A stretch of 64,000 nucleotides of DNA from Halorubrum sp. F4 (GCF_027257195.1 NZ_JAPDFS010000002.1:208344-272343); one strand, 5' to 3'. Shown: positions 8,481-17,171, numbered from the stretch's first letter. The notes: generated by a model from the letters alone, not told the origin. A program made the numbers and translations.

Positions 8481-9836
8481 CTACCGCGCCGCCAGCCACT
8501 CGGCGAAACCGCCGGTCAGGAAGTCGGCGTAGTTGACGATTCCCAGATACAGCGAGACGAGAACGACGACGACGATCGGGATCCGAACGATCCAGATCCA
8601 GGCGGTTCCGAGCGAGCCGAGGTCGCCGATCCCCTTTTCGAGTTCGTTGCGGGCGACGTCGGGGATCACCCAGCCGACGAACAGCGCGAGCAGCAGGGAG
8701 CCGAGCACGAGCAGGACCCCGCCGGCCAGGTTGTCGTACAAACCGAGGAAGATCAGGTCGATAGTCACCGGGACGCCGAGCAGGAAGACGGCGACGCCGA
8801 TGGCCGTCGCGGCGGGGATGCGCGCGACGTCGACCTCGTCGATCAGATACGAGACGAGCACCTCAAGGATGCTGATCGCCGAGGAGAGCGCCGCGATCCC
8901 GACCATCGCGAAGAACACGATCCCGATGACTCGACCGCCGGGGATCCCGGCGAACGCCGACGTGAGGCTCACGAAGATCGCGCTGGGACCGGGACCGCCG
9001 GGATCGATCCCGGCCGCAAAGAGGAACGGGAAGACGACGAAGCCAACGATCACGGCGATGAGGGTGTCGAGCGCGGCGATAATGCCCGCGTCCGCCGCGA
9101 GATTCCGGTCCTCGCCGAGGTAGGAGGCGTAGGTGATCATCACGCCCATCCCGAGCGAGAGCGTGAAGAAGGCCTGTCCGGCGGCGGCCGGCAGGATGCT
9201 CGTCCAGTTCGCGGCGAGGTAGCCGAAGTCCGGCGTGAGGTAGTACGCGTACGCCGCTCCCGCGGCGTCCAGCGTGAACGCGTACCCAGCGAGCCCGACG
9301 AGCAGCACGACGATCGCTGGCACCATCACCTTCACACCGACCTCGATACCCCGGCGCACGCCGGCCGCGATGATCCCGATGACGAGTGCCATGAACACGG
9401 CGTGAAACAGGAGGGAATCGAGTCCGGTGGTGACCGAGCCGTACAGCGCGTTCGCCTCCTCGGGACCGGCGAGCGCGTACCCGTCGGTGACCCCGATCAA
9501 GGTGTACCGGAGGAACCAGCCGGCGACGACGCTGTAGTACGAGAGGGTGACGAAGCCGGTGATGACGAACAGCCAGCCGAGGTAGTTCCACGCCCCGCTG
9601 CCGAGTTCGCGTATCGCACCGACCGGGTTCAACTCGGTGTACCGGCCGATGACGAACTCGACGAGGATCGCCGGGAACCCGATCAACACGACGAAAAGTA
9701 GGTAGAGGAGCAGGAACGCCCCGCCGCCCTCCTGGCTGGTGATGAACGGGAACCGCCAGATGTTCCCGAGTCCCACCGCGCTCCCGACCGCCGCCAGGAT
9801 GAACCCCATTCGTGTCGCCCACGTCTCGCGTGCCAT
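8481..9836 (-). CDS. Sodium-dependent transporter, neurotransmitter:sodium symporter (NSS/SNF) family
   Basis: 451 aa, highly hydrophobic, about 11-12 transmembrane helices of the LeuT fold. The N-terminal signature AAVGSAVGLGNIWRFPF (about 15-31) is diagnostic: it covers the unwound helix 1 that binds Na+ and substrate. GGGAFLLLYL and the central GMGVMITYASYL support the assignment. It should import an amino acid or amine with Na+, suiting a halophile's sodium gradient. Substrate unknown. The gene is monocistronic, starting about 200 bp from the divergent flavoprotein gene. Confidence 0.94.
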   Translation of the reverse strand: MARETWATRMGFILAAVGSAVGLGNIWRFPFITSQEGGGAFLLLYLLFVVLIGFPAILVEFVIGRYTELNPVGAIRELGSGAWNYLGWLFVITGFVTLSYYSVVAGWFLRYTLIGVTDGYALAGPEEANALYGSVTTGLDSLLFHAVFMALVIGIIAAGVRRGIEVGVKVMVPAIVVLLVGLAGYAFTLDAAGAAYAYYLTPDFGYLAANWTSILPAAAGQAFFTLSLGMGVMITYASYLGEDRNLAADAGIIAALDTLIAVIVGFVVFPFLFAAGIDPGGPGPSAIFVSLTSAFAGIPGGRVIGIVFFAMVGIAALSSAISILEVLVSYLIDEVDVARIPAATAIGVAVFLLGVPVTIDLIFLGLYDNLAGGVLLVLGSLLLALFVGWVIPDVARNELEKGIGDLGSLGTAWIWIVRIPIVVVVLVSLYLGIVNYADFLTGGFAEWLAAR

Positions 9837-10010
9837 CGTTATCGGACCGACCCGGTTGGTAACTAAAAGAGTGTCTTTCCGCCGCCGAGGATCGGCGGTA
9901 GAATTGGATGAACGATCGTTTTCGATCGATCCGCGGTCGGTCGAGCGTGGCTCCGGAGCGGACTCGAAACGGGAAGAACCGGGACGGTCGACCGAACCCC
10001 GGCGGCGACC

Positions 10011-10040
10011 GTGAATTTAATGCCGTGAGGTCGACCTCAC
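10011..10040 (+). promoter_or_regulatory. TATA-like element and perfect 16-bp palindrome
   Basis: A TATA-like GAATTTAA (10013-10020) lies about 26-33 bp before the ATG at 10046, as for a leaderless haloarchaeal transcript. Between it and the start is the perfect palindrome GTGAGGTCGACCTCAC (10025-10040). A dimeric repressor bound here would block RNA polymerase entry; regulator unknown. Confidence 0.6.
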
Positions 10041-10045
10041 AGGAT

Positions 10046-11446
10046 ATGGAACGCGTAGACGTCGCGATCGTTGGCGGGGGGCCTGCCGGTTCGGCCGCGG
10101 CGCACGCGGCCGCGAGCGGCGGCGCGGACGCCCTCGTGTTGGAGAAGGGGGTACCGCGGGCGGACCGCGAGGGGCTCGGTCCCGACTCCACCGACGCCGC
10201 CGGGATCTTGAACTACTGGGTCGACATCATGGGGATCCACCCCGACGAGTTCGCCGACGGGGTCGTCCAACGGGAGCTGAACCGGGCGGAGTTCCGCGGC
10301 CCCTCGGAGGCCGCAACGCTGTACGACACGGGTATCGAGTCCTCTTACGACGGGTTCGGATACACCTTCCACCGCGCCCGTTTCGACGACTGGCTCCGCG
10401 AGCGCGCCGAGGACGCCGGCGCGGAGTATCGGGTCGGCGTCTCGGTCCGCGAGGTCGACACCGACCCGGACGCGGGCCCCGACGTCGACGATACCGACGG
10501 AACGCCTCGACACACCCTTGGGCTCGCCGACGGGGACGAGATCGGTGCCGACTTCGTCGTGCTCGCGGACGGACCCCAGCGAACGGTGACCAACCGGGTG
10601 CTCGACGAGTACCTCCCGGCGGGGGGGGGCGGGTCCGACCGGCTCGCACCGCCGGAGGCCAACCACATCGCGTACCAGGAGTACCGCCGCATCCCCGAGG
10701 CGATCTACGAGGAGGTGAAGGACGCCATCGTCTTCTGGTGGGGCGTGATGCCCGGCGAGACCGCGTACCCGTGGATCTTCCCGAACCGGGACCGCGTCTG
10801 TCGGATCGGGCTCACGATGCCCATCGGGATGGACCTCAACGACTTCGACGTCGACGCCTACGAGCTGCTCTCGGCGGACGACGAGTCGATCCCGGGCGGC
10901 GCGGAGTACGTCCGCCGGCTGCTGGAGTGGCAGTACGGCGACGAGTACGACGTCGAGGAGGACTTCCCGCTCGTCGAGGACGCCGGCAAACGCGGCGGGA
11001 CGGAGACGTATCCGATCTCCTCGACGCGGCCCATCGACTCGCCGACCGGCGCGGGGATCGCGGTCGCCGGCGGTGCCATGGGGACCACCTCGGCGTTCCA
11101 CGAGGGCGGCGACCACGTCGCCGTCCGCACCGGCGCGATCGCGGGCGAGCTCGCCGCCGCCGGCGACCTGGCCCCGTACAACCGCCGCTGGAAGGAGGCG
11201 ATCGGCGACGAGGTCGTCCGAAACGTGACGATGGCGGACATGGTCGCCGACTACGGTCCCGAAGACTGGAATCGGGTCATCGGCGCGGCGGACGCGATGC
11301 TCGCCGCGGGGGCGGGCGACGGCCTGCTCGCACAGCCGTACCGCTCCGGATGGGAGTCGCTGAAACTCGTTCTCGGCTACAAGTGGAACAAGCGGAAGAC
11401 GAAACGAGACTACGTGACGATAGACGAGGACGAGTACGTCTACTGA
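10046..11446 (+). CDS. FAD-dependent oxidoreductase, geranylgeranyl reductase / FixC family
   Basis: 466 aa flavoprotein. The FAD dinucleotide fold is VAIVGGGPAGSAAAHAA (about 5-21); the second FAD motif is around FVVLADGPQ, and SSTRPIDSPTGAGIAVAGGA gives the C-terminal FAD contact. The family includes digeranylgeranylglycerophospholipid reductases that saturate archaeal isoprenoid chains and FixC-like electron-transfer oxidoreductases. The substrate cannot be decided here; lipid or menaquinone-side-chain reduction are possibilities. The start at 10046 sits just after the palindrome; an upstream in-frame extension is rejected because it would run through the TATA and palindrome. Confidence 0.88.
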   Translation: MERVDVAIVGGGPAGSAAAHAAASGGADALVLEKGVPRADREGLGPDSTDAAGILNYWVDIMGIHPDEFADGVVQRELNRAEFRGPSEAATLYDTGIESSYDGFGYTFHRARFDDWLRERAEDAGAEYRVGVSVREVDTDPDAGPDVDDTDGTPRHTLGLADGDEIGADFVVLADGPQRTVTNRVLDEYLPAGGGGSDRLAPPEANHIAYQEYRRIPEAIYEEVKDAIVFWWGVMPGETAYPWIFPNRDRVCRIGLTMPIGMDLNDFDVDAYELLSADDESIPGGAEYVRRLLEWQYGDEYDVEEDFPLVEDAGKRGGTETYPISSTRPIDSPTGAGIAVAGGAMGTTSAFHEGGDHVAVRTGAIAGELAAAGDLAPYNRRWKEAIGDEVVRNVTMADMVADYGPEDWNRVIGAADAMLAAGAGDGLLAQPYRSGWESLKLVLGYKWNKRKTKRDYVTIDEDEYVY

Positions 11447-11463
11447 ACGGTCCCTACGTCTCG

Positions 11464-12510
11464 TCACTCGACCCGGCGATCGGCCGCCGTCGCCGCTGCC
11501 TCCCGTTCGCGCGCGTACAGGTCGAGGACCACCTTCGCTCCGCCGAGCGCGACCGGCCCGACGAAGAGACCGACCCCGCCGAAGAGGACGATCCCGCCGA
11601 ATATCCCCAGGACGATGATCGCCACGTTGATCGCGCCGGCCCGGTTGATCACGGCGGGGCGGAGGTACACGTCCGAGAGACTGACGAGAACGCCGAAGAC
11701 GAAGAGGACGATCGCCGCGGTGGACCGGCCGCGGGCGAGGAGGAACACCGATATCGGGACCCAGACGCCGAACGAGCCGACGAGCGGGAGCAGCGTGAGG
11801 ACGAACGCCGCCACGGTGAGGAACGTGACGCCCGGAACGCCGAGCAGGAACAGTCCGACGCCGAGAAGCAGCGCCTGGATCCCCGCGACGATGACGTTGC
11901 CGACGACCGACGCCCACATCAGGTCGTCGAGCTCCGCCATCAGGTCGCGCTGGACGCGGTCCGAGATCGGCGCGACGGCGAGCGCCCACTCGGCCAGTCG
12001 GTCGCCGTCACGCAACAGCGCGAAGAGAACGAAGAACGTCACCGACAGTCCCACGGTCAGGTCGGGGAGCCCGCGGAGCAGTCCGAGCCCCCAGCTCGCG
12101 AGGCGCTGGATGGCGGCGTTGATCGGCTCCTGATAGGTCACGTAGAGCACGTCGATATCGATGACGTACCCGAAGATCTCGATCTCGTCGACCACGAACT
12201 GCCGCAGCTCGCCGCGGCGGATCGCGGCGAGGAGCGCGATCCCCTGTCGGATCGCGACCGTGAGGACGTACGCGAGGGGGACGAACAACACGAGGATCGA
12301 TCCCGCGATCACCGAAGCCGCGGCCACGTCCGGCCGCATGTACTCCTCCGCACGGTGTTGGACGGGCGCGAGCACGTACGCGAGGACCACCGCGAGGAGC
12401 ACGTACTGGAGATACGTGACGATGAAGGCGGTCGCGAGCAGCACGCTGGCGGCCGCCAGAACCGTGAGCCCGGAGAGCGTCGGCAACCGCCGCGCTGGTC
12501 CGTCGCTCAT
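11464..12510 (-). CDS. AI-2E family transporter (PerM/YdiK type membrane protein)
   Basis: 348 aa from the ATG giving MSDGPARRLPTLSG. About seven or eight hydrophobic helices: two or three at the N-terminus, a soluble segment (about 75-140), then a C-terminal helix cluster with PLVGSFGVWVPI and IFGGIVLFGGVGLFVGP, which fit this permease family. Members export or exchange diverse solutes, and some are Na+(Li+)/H+ antiporters, so the AI-2 name should not be taken literally. It converges with the flavoprotein gene. An upstream in-frame extension to 12684 lacks typical features. Confidence 0.85.
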   Translation of the reverse strand: MSDGPARRLPTLSGLTVLAAASVLLATAFIVTYLQYVLLAVVLAYVLAPVQHRAEEYMRPDVAAASVIAGSILVLFVPLAYVLTVAIRQGIALLAAIRRGELRQFVVDEIEIFGYVIDIDVLYVTYQEPINAAIQRLASWGLGLLRGLPDLTVGLSVTFFVLFALLRDGDRLAEWALAVAPISDRVQRDLMAELDDLMWASVVGNVIVAGIQALLLGVGLFLLGVPGVTFLTVAAFVLTLLPLVGSFGVWVPISVFLLARGRSTAAIVLFVFGVLVSLSDVYLRPAVINRAGAINVAIIVLGIFGGIVLFGGVGLFVGPVALGGAKVVLDLYAREREAAATAADRRVE

Positions 12511-12806
12511 CTCGGTCCGGGGAGTCGGCGGGTTCGTTCGGGCATCCGATGTGTCCGTGACGGACGGGAGCCCGTATAAATCCGTGCGGTGTGTCGGCAC
12601 GGCTGGACGTGCCATCCCGATCCCACGGATCGGTCGAAACGCCAGCGAAAACACCCCACTAGTCCAACTATATCTCGCCAACAACTAATTTTCAACGTTG
12701 ATATTCATGGCAGCAAGTACTTATGGACGCCCCGAGTACGGTCACGTAACCAGCAATCGGTCAGGGGTCGGGGGAACTGACCGTTCCGAACCGCTGGATT
12801 CAGACA
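12511..12806 (+). promoter_or_regulatory. Upstream region of the pilin gene
   Basis: About 300 bp without a gene and lower in GC toward its right end. TATA-like sequences occur around 12664-12670 and 12718-12725, the latter consistent with a short 5' leader of about 55-60 nt before the pilin ATG at 12807. No other signal is evident. Confidence 0.4.
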
Positions 12807-13295
12807 ATGAAACCACACAACCTGTTCAACACGGACGACCGCGCAGTCAGTCCCGTTATCGGTGTTATCCTAATGGTCGCGATTACGGTGATCCTCGCGG
12901 CCGTCATCGGGACGTTCGTGCTCGGTCTGGGGGACTCGCTCGGGGACAATCAGCCGACGGCACAGTTGGATGTAAGTCTCGAAAACAGTACCAACGCTGA
13001 TGAGCGAAACGTTACGATCGAGCACGGTGGTGGCGACCGAATTGATGCCGAGGCACTCCGTGTAGTCGTTACTGATGAGGATGGAAACCAGGCGGACGCC
13101 ACAGACCAGTTCACAGATCCGTTCACAGTCGGAGACACGAATGTAGGAAGCTTCACGGTTAATAATACTGATGCGCAGCATGATTTCCGCATTCGCGTCA
13201 TCCACCTTCCCAGCGATTCGATACTGGTAGACGAAACGATCCAAGTAGATGGAACTGACGGAATGAACAGCGACACCGATATCTCGTTCAACTGA
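12807..13295 (+). CDS. Type IV pilin-like protein with class III signal peptide
   Basis: 162 aa. The N-terminus carries the haloarchaeal prepilin signature: a short charged leader, then [18 protein letters not shown] with prepilin-peptidase cleavage expected after about residue 12, followed by a roughly 25-residue hydrophobic helix (to about 40) that forms the pilus core. The rest is a beta-rich, Thr/Asn/Asp-rich exposed domain. It should be an adhesion or surface pilus subunit secreted by the PilB/PilC machinery, none of which is in the window. Base composition is less GC-rich than neighbours, so recent transfer or phase variation is possible. Confidence 0.88.
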   Translation: MKPHNLFNTDDRAVSPVIGVILMVAITVILAAVIGTFVLGLGDSLGDNQPTAQLDVSLENSTNADERNVTIEHGGGDRIDAEALRVVVTDEDGNQADATDQFTDPFTVGDTNVGSFTVNNTDAQHDFRIRVIHLPSDSILVDETIQVDGTDGMNSDTDISFN

Positions 13296-13312
13296 ACGGG
13301 TGGATACCGTTA

Positions 13313-13334
13313 GTTTCTACTTCTAATTTTTATT
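13313..13334 (+). terminator. T-rich terminator after the pilin gene
   Basis: A pyrimidine-rich run ending in five T (13327-13331) lies about 30 bp after the pilin stop, typical of intrinsic archaeal termination at oligo-T stretches. Confidence 0.45.
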
Positions 13335-13369
13335 GATGGGATTCGACACCAACGATAAACCTTATTCCC

Positions 13370-13388
13370 GTTGGGTCTGTTACCCAAC
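13370..13388. promoter_or_regulatory. Candidate operator of the TumE/TumA-type pair
   Basis: GTTGGGT-N5-ACCCAAC, a perfect inverted repeat with 7-bp arms and a 5-bp spacer, ends 11 bp before the first gene of the pair, between a TATA-like CTTATT and the ATG. A Shine-Dalgarno-like AGGAGA follows at 13391-13396. Autorepression by the DNA-binding partner is the natural reading. Confidence 0.6.
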
Positions 13389-13399
13389 ATAGGAGACCG

Positions 13400-13708
13400 A
13401 TGCCGGCGACAGTCGTGTACCGGGAGGAAGACGAGAAACTCGACGGGAGTCGGTACGAGATGGTCGCGTGGCAGGTCCCGGTGAGCGAGGACTTCCCGCA
13501 GGGGTTGAAGTATAGCTTCCAGTACATGGACGCTGACGGCGACACCCTCCTGCGGTACGACAACTCGCCGTACCACCTGGACGTCGGCCGGCATCATCGC
13601 CACCCACCCGAAGATGAGATCACGAAACTGGAGTTCACAGGTCTCTCCGACCTGATCGACGACTTCCAGAACGAGGTGAACGAGATCTATGAGCAACGAA
13701 CCGACTGA
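13400..13708 (+). CDS. TumE-like toxin of a type II-style toxin-antitoxin pair (DUF6516 family)
   Basis: 102 aa. The fold-defining segment is YSFQYMD (38-44), then RYDNSPYH (52-59) and RHHRHPPED (64-72), followed by a helix LSDLIDDFQNEVNEI. The R-Y-D-N and the His-rich turn before PP match the DUF6516/TumE family as I know it. The next gene, overlapping by 20 bp, encodes an HTH protein, as in TumE-TumA pairs. Cellular target is not established from the sequence. The start follows an AGGAGA box. Confidence 0.72.
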   Translation: MPATVVYREEDEKLDGSRYEMVAWQVPVSEDFPQGLKYSFQYMDADGDTLLRYDNSPYHLDVGRHHRHPPEDEITKLEFTGLSDLIDDFQNEVNEIYEQRTD

Positions 13709-14156
13709 CACCGAACCCACGCACGACGAGTTCACGCCCGACTCGGACGACGTCGAATATCCTTCGACCCTCCGCATCACGTCGCTCCCGGCGGAGCAGG
13801 CCCAAGCGGCGGCCGTCGAGCGAGCCGAACGGTGGGAGGAAGGTGAGGAGGTGCCACACGTCGTCAACTTCGAGGACCGAGCACGGCTCCGCCAGCTACT
13901 CACCGACCGGCGAATGGAGCTGCTCGAGACGGTGATGGATGACCCACCGGAGAGCATTCGCGCACTGGCTGACCGGCTCGATCGTGACGTCCACGACGTC
14001 CACGACGACCTGTACCTGCTGGCCGAGTACGACGTCGTCCACTTCGAGGAGGAGGGCCGCGCGAAGAAACCGTACGTCCCCTACGACACGGTCCGGATCG
14101 AGGTCGAGTTCGGCCTGCCGCGCGGCGAAGGATCAGATCCGGCCGTATCGGCGTAG
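13689..14156 (+). CDS. TumA-like HTH DNA-binding antitoxin (HVO_A0114-type)
   Basis: 155 aa. An acidic N-terminus precedes a winged helix (about 75-140): RRMELLETVMDDPPESIRAL, then ADRLDRDVHDVHDDLYLLAE as the recognition helices, and the wing YDVVHFEEEGRAKKPYVPYD. The MarR/ArsR-like fold suggests it binds its own promoter (candidate operator 13370-13388) and neutralises the upstream 102-aa protein. The genes overlap by 20 bp, so translation is probably coupled. The pair sits just inside tRNA-Pro, a common place for mobile cargo. Confidence 0.72.
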   Translation: MSNEPTDTEPTHDEFTPDSDDVEYPSTLRITSLPAEQAQAAAVERAERWEEGEEVPHVVNFEDRARLRQLLTDRRMELLETVMDDPPESIRALADRLDRDVHDVHDDLYLLAEYDVVHFEEEGRAKKPYVPYDTVRIEVEFGLPRGEGSDPAVSA

Positions 14157-14270
14157 CCGACGTTTTTGAGATCGCCGATCTGGCGGTTCATGGCGCACCC
14201 CCCGAACGCCGTTTACGGGCGGTAGGCGGTGCTAAGGCTCTTGTTAATGGGAACCTGTAAAACGTGTGAT

Positions 14271-14340
14271 GGGACCGCTGAGAGTCGAACTCAGGTCCTA
14301 CGGACCCCATCCGCAGAGGATACCACTACCCCACGGTCCC
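14271..14340 (-). tRNA. tRNA-Pro (anticodon GGG)
   Basis: Read on the minus strand, GGGACCG pairs with CGGTCCC as acceptor stem; the anticodon stem TGCGG/CCGTA encloses ATGGGGT with anticodon GGG; the T arm is CTGAG-TTCGACT-CTCAG. No intron and no encoded CCA. It reads CCC (and CCU) proline codons. Confidence 0.93.
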
Positions 14341-14386
14341 GGGTCGCACTCGGAGGAACGACCGTCCCGTAATTAAGGACTTCGTT

Positions 14387-15541
14387 TCAATCGTCGTCGC
14401 GAGGGACGACGAGGTCGCCGTCGTCGCGCACCGCCAGGCTCGCGATCGGGTCGCCCTCGTAGACGGCCAACCCCTCACACCGCGAGACGACGTACCCGTC
14501 GTGGTCGGCCCGGACGCTTCCAAGCGGCTCGCCCGTCGCCGAGACGACCGTCGCGAGAGCGTCGCCCTCGACGAACTCCTCGCCCGCGTCGACGCGATGA
14601 CGGACGAGCCCGGAGACGTCCGTCGTCGGGCCGCGATAGCGCCGAACCGGATAGTCGACGGGGCGCTCGTCGACGTATTCCGCGGGCTCGCCGACGCCTT
14701 CCGGCACTTCCTCGGAGGCGAGCAGGTCGAGTTCGACCGCGACCGCGAACGCGCCCGCGACGCCGCCGGCGACGAGGCGGTCGTCGACGACGCCGTGGGA
14801 GCCGAGCTCGGCGGTGAACGCCGGGATCCCGGCCTCGTTGAGGACGGCTCCCGCGAGCGAGCGCTGGAGGTCCTCCTCGACGTACTCCGCGGCGGGGTAC
14901 TCGGTGAGCGTCGGGAAGCCGAAGGCATCGACGACGGACTCGAGGTCGGCCGCGAGCGACCCCGCTTCCGACTCGCTTCGCCGGTCACCGTACAGGACCC
15001 GGTCGCGGATCGCGAACGGCTCGCTGTCGACGCCCGCAGTGTGACAGTCGATCAGGGCGTCCGCGGCGACGGCGTCGGCGGGATCCGACCCCGCCTCGCC
15101 CTCGCCGACGACCGCCTCGTAGAGCCGCGCGTCGATCCGCTCCTGAAGCTTCGGTGGGCGCGCCGACTCCGCGTCGGCGTCGGGGAAGTGTCGGTTCGGG
15201 TCCTCGTCGTCGTAGTAGGTGTGTCTGGCGTTTCGGCGGAGCCCGGCGGGCGAGACGACCGGGATCGCGACGACCGCCCCCGCGAGCGAGGTCAGCGTCT
15301 CCGAGTCCGCGACGAGCGCGTCCATCGTCTCCAACACGACCGCGATCCCGGTCGCCTCGTCGCCGTGGACGCCGCCGGTCAGCCAGAGCGTCGGGCCCGG
15401 GGCGCCCCCGTTGGCGACGATCACGGGGAGCCGTTCCGGCGTCCCGGTCGGGAGGTCGGCGATCTCGAGCCATCCGCGGTCGACGGTTCCGGGGGCGGCG
15501 CTCGCGCTTCCGAGTTCGAGGTCGCGTCGGTCGGCTTCCAT
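14387..15541 (-). CDS. Succinylglutamate desuccinylase/aspartoacylase-family zinc hydrolase
   Basis: 384 aa, a carboxypeptidase-like zinc amidase. Zinc ligands H59 and E62 lie in GGVHGDEATG, H167 in DALIDCHTAG, the substrate loop DPNRHFP at 114-120, and the catalytic Glu at 245 in AELGSHG. The C-terminal beta domain (about 300-384) resembles the extra lobe of bacterial members. It should hydrolyse an N-acyl amino acid or similar amide in the cytoplasm; exact substrate unknown. It may be transcribed toward tRNA-Pro from a promoter near 15545-15575; cbf5 lies upstream on the same strand. Confidence 0.87.
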   Translation of the reverse strand: MEADRRDLELGSASAAPGTVDRGWLEIADLPTGTPERLPVIVANGGAPGPTLWLTGGVHGDEATGIAVVLETMDALVADSETLTSLAGAVVAIPVVSPAGLRRNARHTYYDDEDPNRHFPDADAESARPPKLQERIDARLYEAVVGEGEAGSDPADAVAADALIDCHTAGVDSEPFAIRDRVLYGDRRSESEAGSLAADLESVVDAFGFPTLTEYPAAEYVEEDLQRSLAGAVLNEAGIPAFTAELGSHGVVDDRLVAGGVAGAFAVAVELDLLASEEVPEGVGEPAEYVDERPVDYPVRRYRGPTTDVSGLVRHRVDAGEEFVEGDALATVVSATGEPLGSVRADHDGYVVSRCEGLAVYEGDPIASLAVRDDGDLVVPRDDD

Positions 15542-15563
15542 GGGCGAACGGCTCCCGGGGAAC

Positions 15564-16544
15564 CTATAAAAGAACGCGTTCGAGCGCGACGACCGTCCCC
15601 GACTCGGCGTCCGGATCGCCGACGAACCGCCCGAGACAGACCGCCGTCCCGTCGGGGGTGAAACAGGCGACGAGCGGCGCGTCCGTGTCGTCGTCCCGCG
15701 TCGATCCCGTGACCGCGTCCGCCGCGTCGAGGTCGCTCTCGATCACGCCGGGCGCGTAGACGGGGGCTCCGGTGGCGACGTTGCGCGCGGCGGAGGGCGC
15801 GATCGTCACCGACGGGAGGTGGACCAACGCGTCCTCGGCGGGGCGGACGACCTCCCGGAGGAACCCGTCGTCGCCCTCCTCGGCCCACGCGAGCGCGTCC
15901 GTGAGGTCCTGGAGCGTGTGGAGGTCGCGGTCGTCGAACGGGTCCGTGGCGGTCCGACGGAGGTGTCCCATGTGCGCGCCGACGCCGGCGGCGAGCCCGA
16001 GGTCGTGACACAGCTTTCGGACGTACGTCCCCGACTCACAGCCGATCCGGATCAGGGCCCGCCGTTCCTCGAGTTCGAGCACGTCGAGCTCGTGGATCGT
16101 CCGAGTTCGCAGCCGGCGGGTGACCGCGCTCTTCCGGGGAGGTTTCTGGTATAGCTCGGTCTCGAACTCCGCGACGACTTCCCGGAGATCCGACGGTGCG
16201 GGACCGTGAAGCTCCAGCACGGAGACGTACTCCTTCGACCCCTCGAGGAACACCTGGGCCATCCGGGTCGCGGTGCCGGTGAGCGTGGGGAGACAGCCGG
16301 TCACCTTGGGGTCGAGCGTCCCCGCGTGGGCGACGCCGTCGATCCGCGGACCGTCGGGATCGAGCGCCGCGAGCGTGTCGTTGATCGCGTCGCGGACCCA
16401 CGCGGAGAGCTGGTGTGAGGAGGGGCCCGCGGGCTTGTCGACGTTGACGACGCCGAACCGGAGCAGCCCCGGGACCGACCGCTCCCCGGGCGGGGCGCGG
16501 AGCGGGTCATCGGCGTCGTCGGTGTCGTCGGTGTCGTCGGTCAT
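15564..16544 (-). CDS. cbf5: tRNA/rRNA pseudouridine synthase Cbf5 (H/ACA RNP catalytic subunit)
   Basis: 326 aa. The TruB-type catalytic Asp is D78 in GVAHAGTLDPKVTG; FGVVNVDKPAGPSSHQ (31-46) and KEYVSVLELHG are also family signatures, and a PUA domain occupies the last 80 residues or so. It isomerises uridine in rRNA guided by H/ACA RNAs together with Nop10, Gar1 and L7Ae, and can act on tRNA position 55. The first 13 residues are a DDT-repeat acidic tail encoded by a short tandem repeat. It lies directly after cytidylate kinase, the usual archaeal order (cmk-cbf5), 48 bp apart. Confidence 0.96.
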   Translation of the reverse strand: MTDDTDDTDDADDPLRAPPGERSVPGLLRFGVVNVDKPAGPSSHQLSAWVRDAINDTLAALDPDGPRIDGVAHAGTLDPKVTGCLPTLTGTATRMAQVFLEGSKEYVSVLELHGPAPSDLREVVAEFETELYQKPPRKSAVTRRLRTRTIHELDVLELEERRALIRIGCESGTYVRKLCHDLGLAAGVGAHMGHLRRTATDPFDDRDLHTLQDLTDALAWAEEGDDGFLREVVRPAEDALVHLPSVTIAPSAARNVATGAPVYAPGVIESDLDAADAVTGSTRDDDTDAPLVACFTPDGTAVCLGRFVGDPDAESGTVVALERVLL

Positions 16545-16592
16545 CTGGATGTCCGTGTGTGCTGGGAGTTGCGAGTTCCGGTTCGGTGGCGT

Positions 16593-17171
16593 TCAGAAGT
16601 CGTAGGAGACGCCCTCGATCGGGACCTTCCCCTCGTCGTCGTCGGGATCGTAGGCCTCGACCGTGGCGACGAGCGCGTCGAGGAAGCGGTCGGGACCCCA
16701 GCGGGCGGTGTTGTAGGCGGCGTCGTAGATGGAGAGGTCGTCGATGTCGACGTCGTAGTACTCCAGGTACCGCTTTCGCTCGGAGGCCTCGCGACGGAGC
16801 GTCTCCTCGCGCGCCTGCGAGACGGGTTTGTCCTCCCGGTCCGCGATCCGTTCGGCGCGGACGTCGACGGGGGCGTCGAACCAGAACCGGAGGTCGGCGT
16901 GCTCGCCGGCGAGCCAGCCGGCCAGCCGCGACTCGAGCACGACCGACTCGCGGGTCGTCGCGATCTCGCAGAGCCGACGGTCGAGGTCGCGGTCGATGTC
17001 GCCGTCGTCCTCGGCGTGTTCGTTGAACTCGACGGGCGTCATGCCGCGGTCGGCGGCCATCTCCCGAAAGATGTCGCCGCCGGAGACGTGGTCGAGCCCG
17101 AGCGCCCCGGCGAGCCCCGCGGCGTTCGTGCTCTTCCCGCTCCCGGGCGGACCGGAGACGGTGATCAACAT
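16593..17171 (-). CDS. cmk: Cytidylate kinase, archaeal type
   Basis: 192 aa. P-loop GPPGSGKST at residues 7-15, GGDIFREMA (NMP-binding), RLAGWLAG and the lid region around REDKPVSQAREETLRRE. It phosphorylates CMP/dCMP with ATP in pyrimidine nucleotide salvage. The start is set at the ATG giving MLITVSGPPGSG; a GTG two codons earlier is possible. It heads the cmk-cbf5 pair. The DUF106 membrane gene that often precedes cmk in archaea is not here. Confidence 0.94.
   Translation of the reverse strand: MLITVSGPPGSGKSTNAAGLAGALGLDHVSGGDIFREMAADRGMTPVEFNEHAEDDGDIDRDLDRRLCEIATTRESVVLESRLAGWLAGEHADLRFWFDAPVDVRAERIADREDKPVSQAREETLRREASERKRYLEYYDVDIDDLSIYDAAYNTARWGPDRFLDALVATVEAYDPDDDEGKVPIEGVSYDF

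Noticed and set aside
8016-9701. Long plus-strand ORF of 561 codons over radB and the symporter
   Set aside because: It is opposite two well-identified genes and its product is a low-complexity Asp/Arg/Glu string typical of antisense GC-rich DNA.
10037-11989. 650-codon minus-strand ORF across the flavoprotein and PerM genes
   Set aside because: Arg/Gly/Pro-rich translation with no motifs; the plus-strand flavoprotein and the other-frame transporter are clearly the real genes.
14271-14340. tRNA-Pro 3' end as an attachment site
   Set aside because: I found no second copy of its 3' segment in the window, so an att pair cannot be supported.
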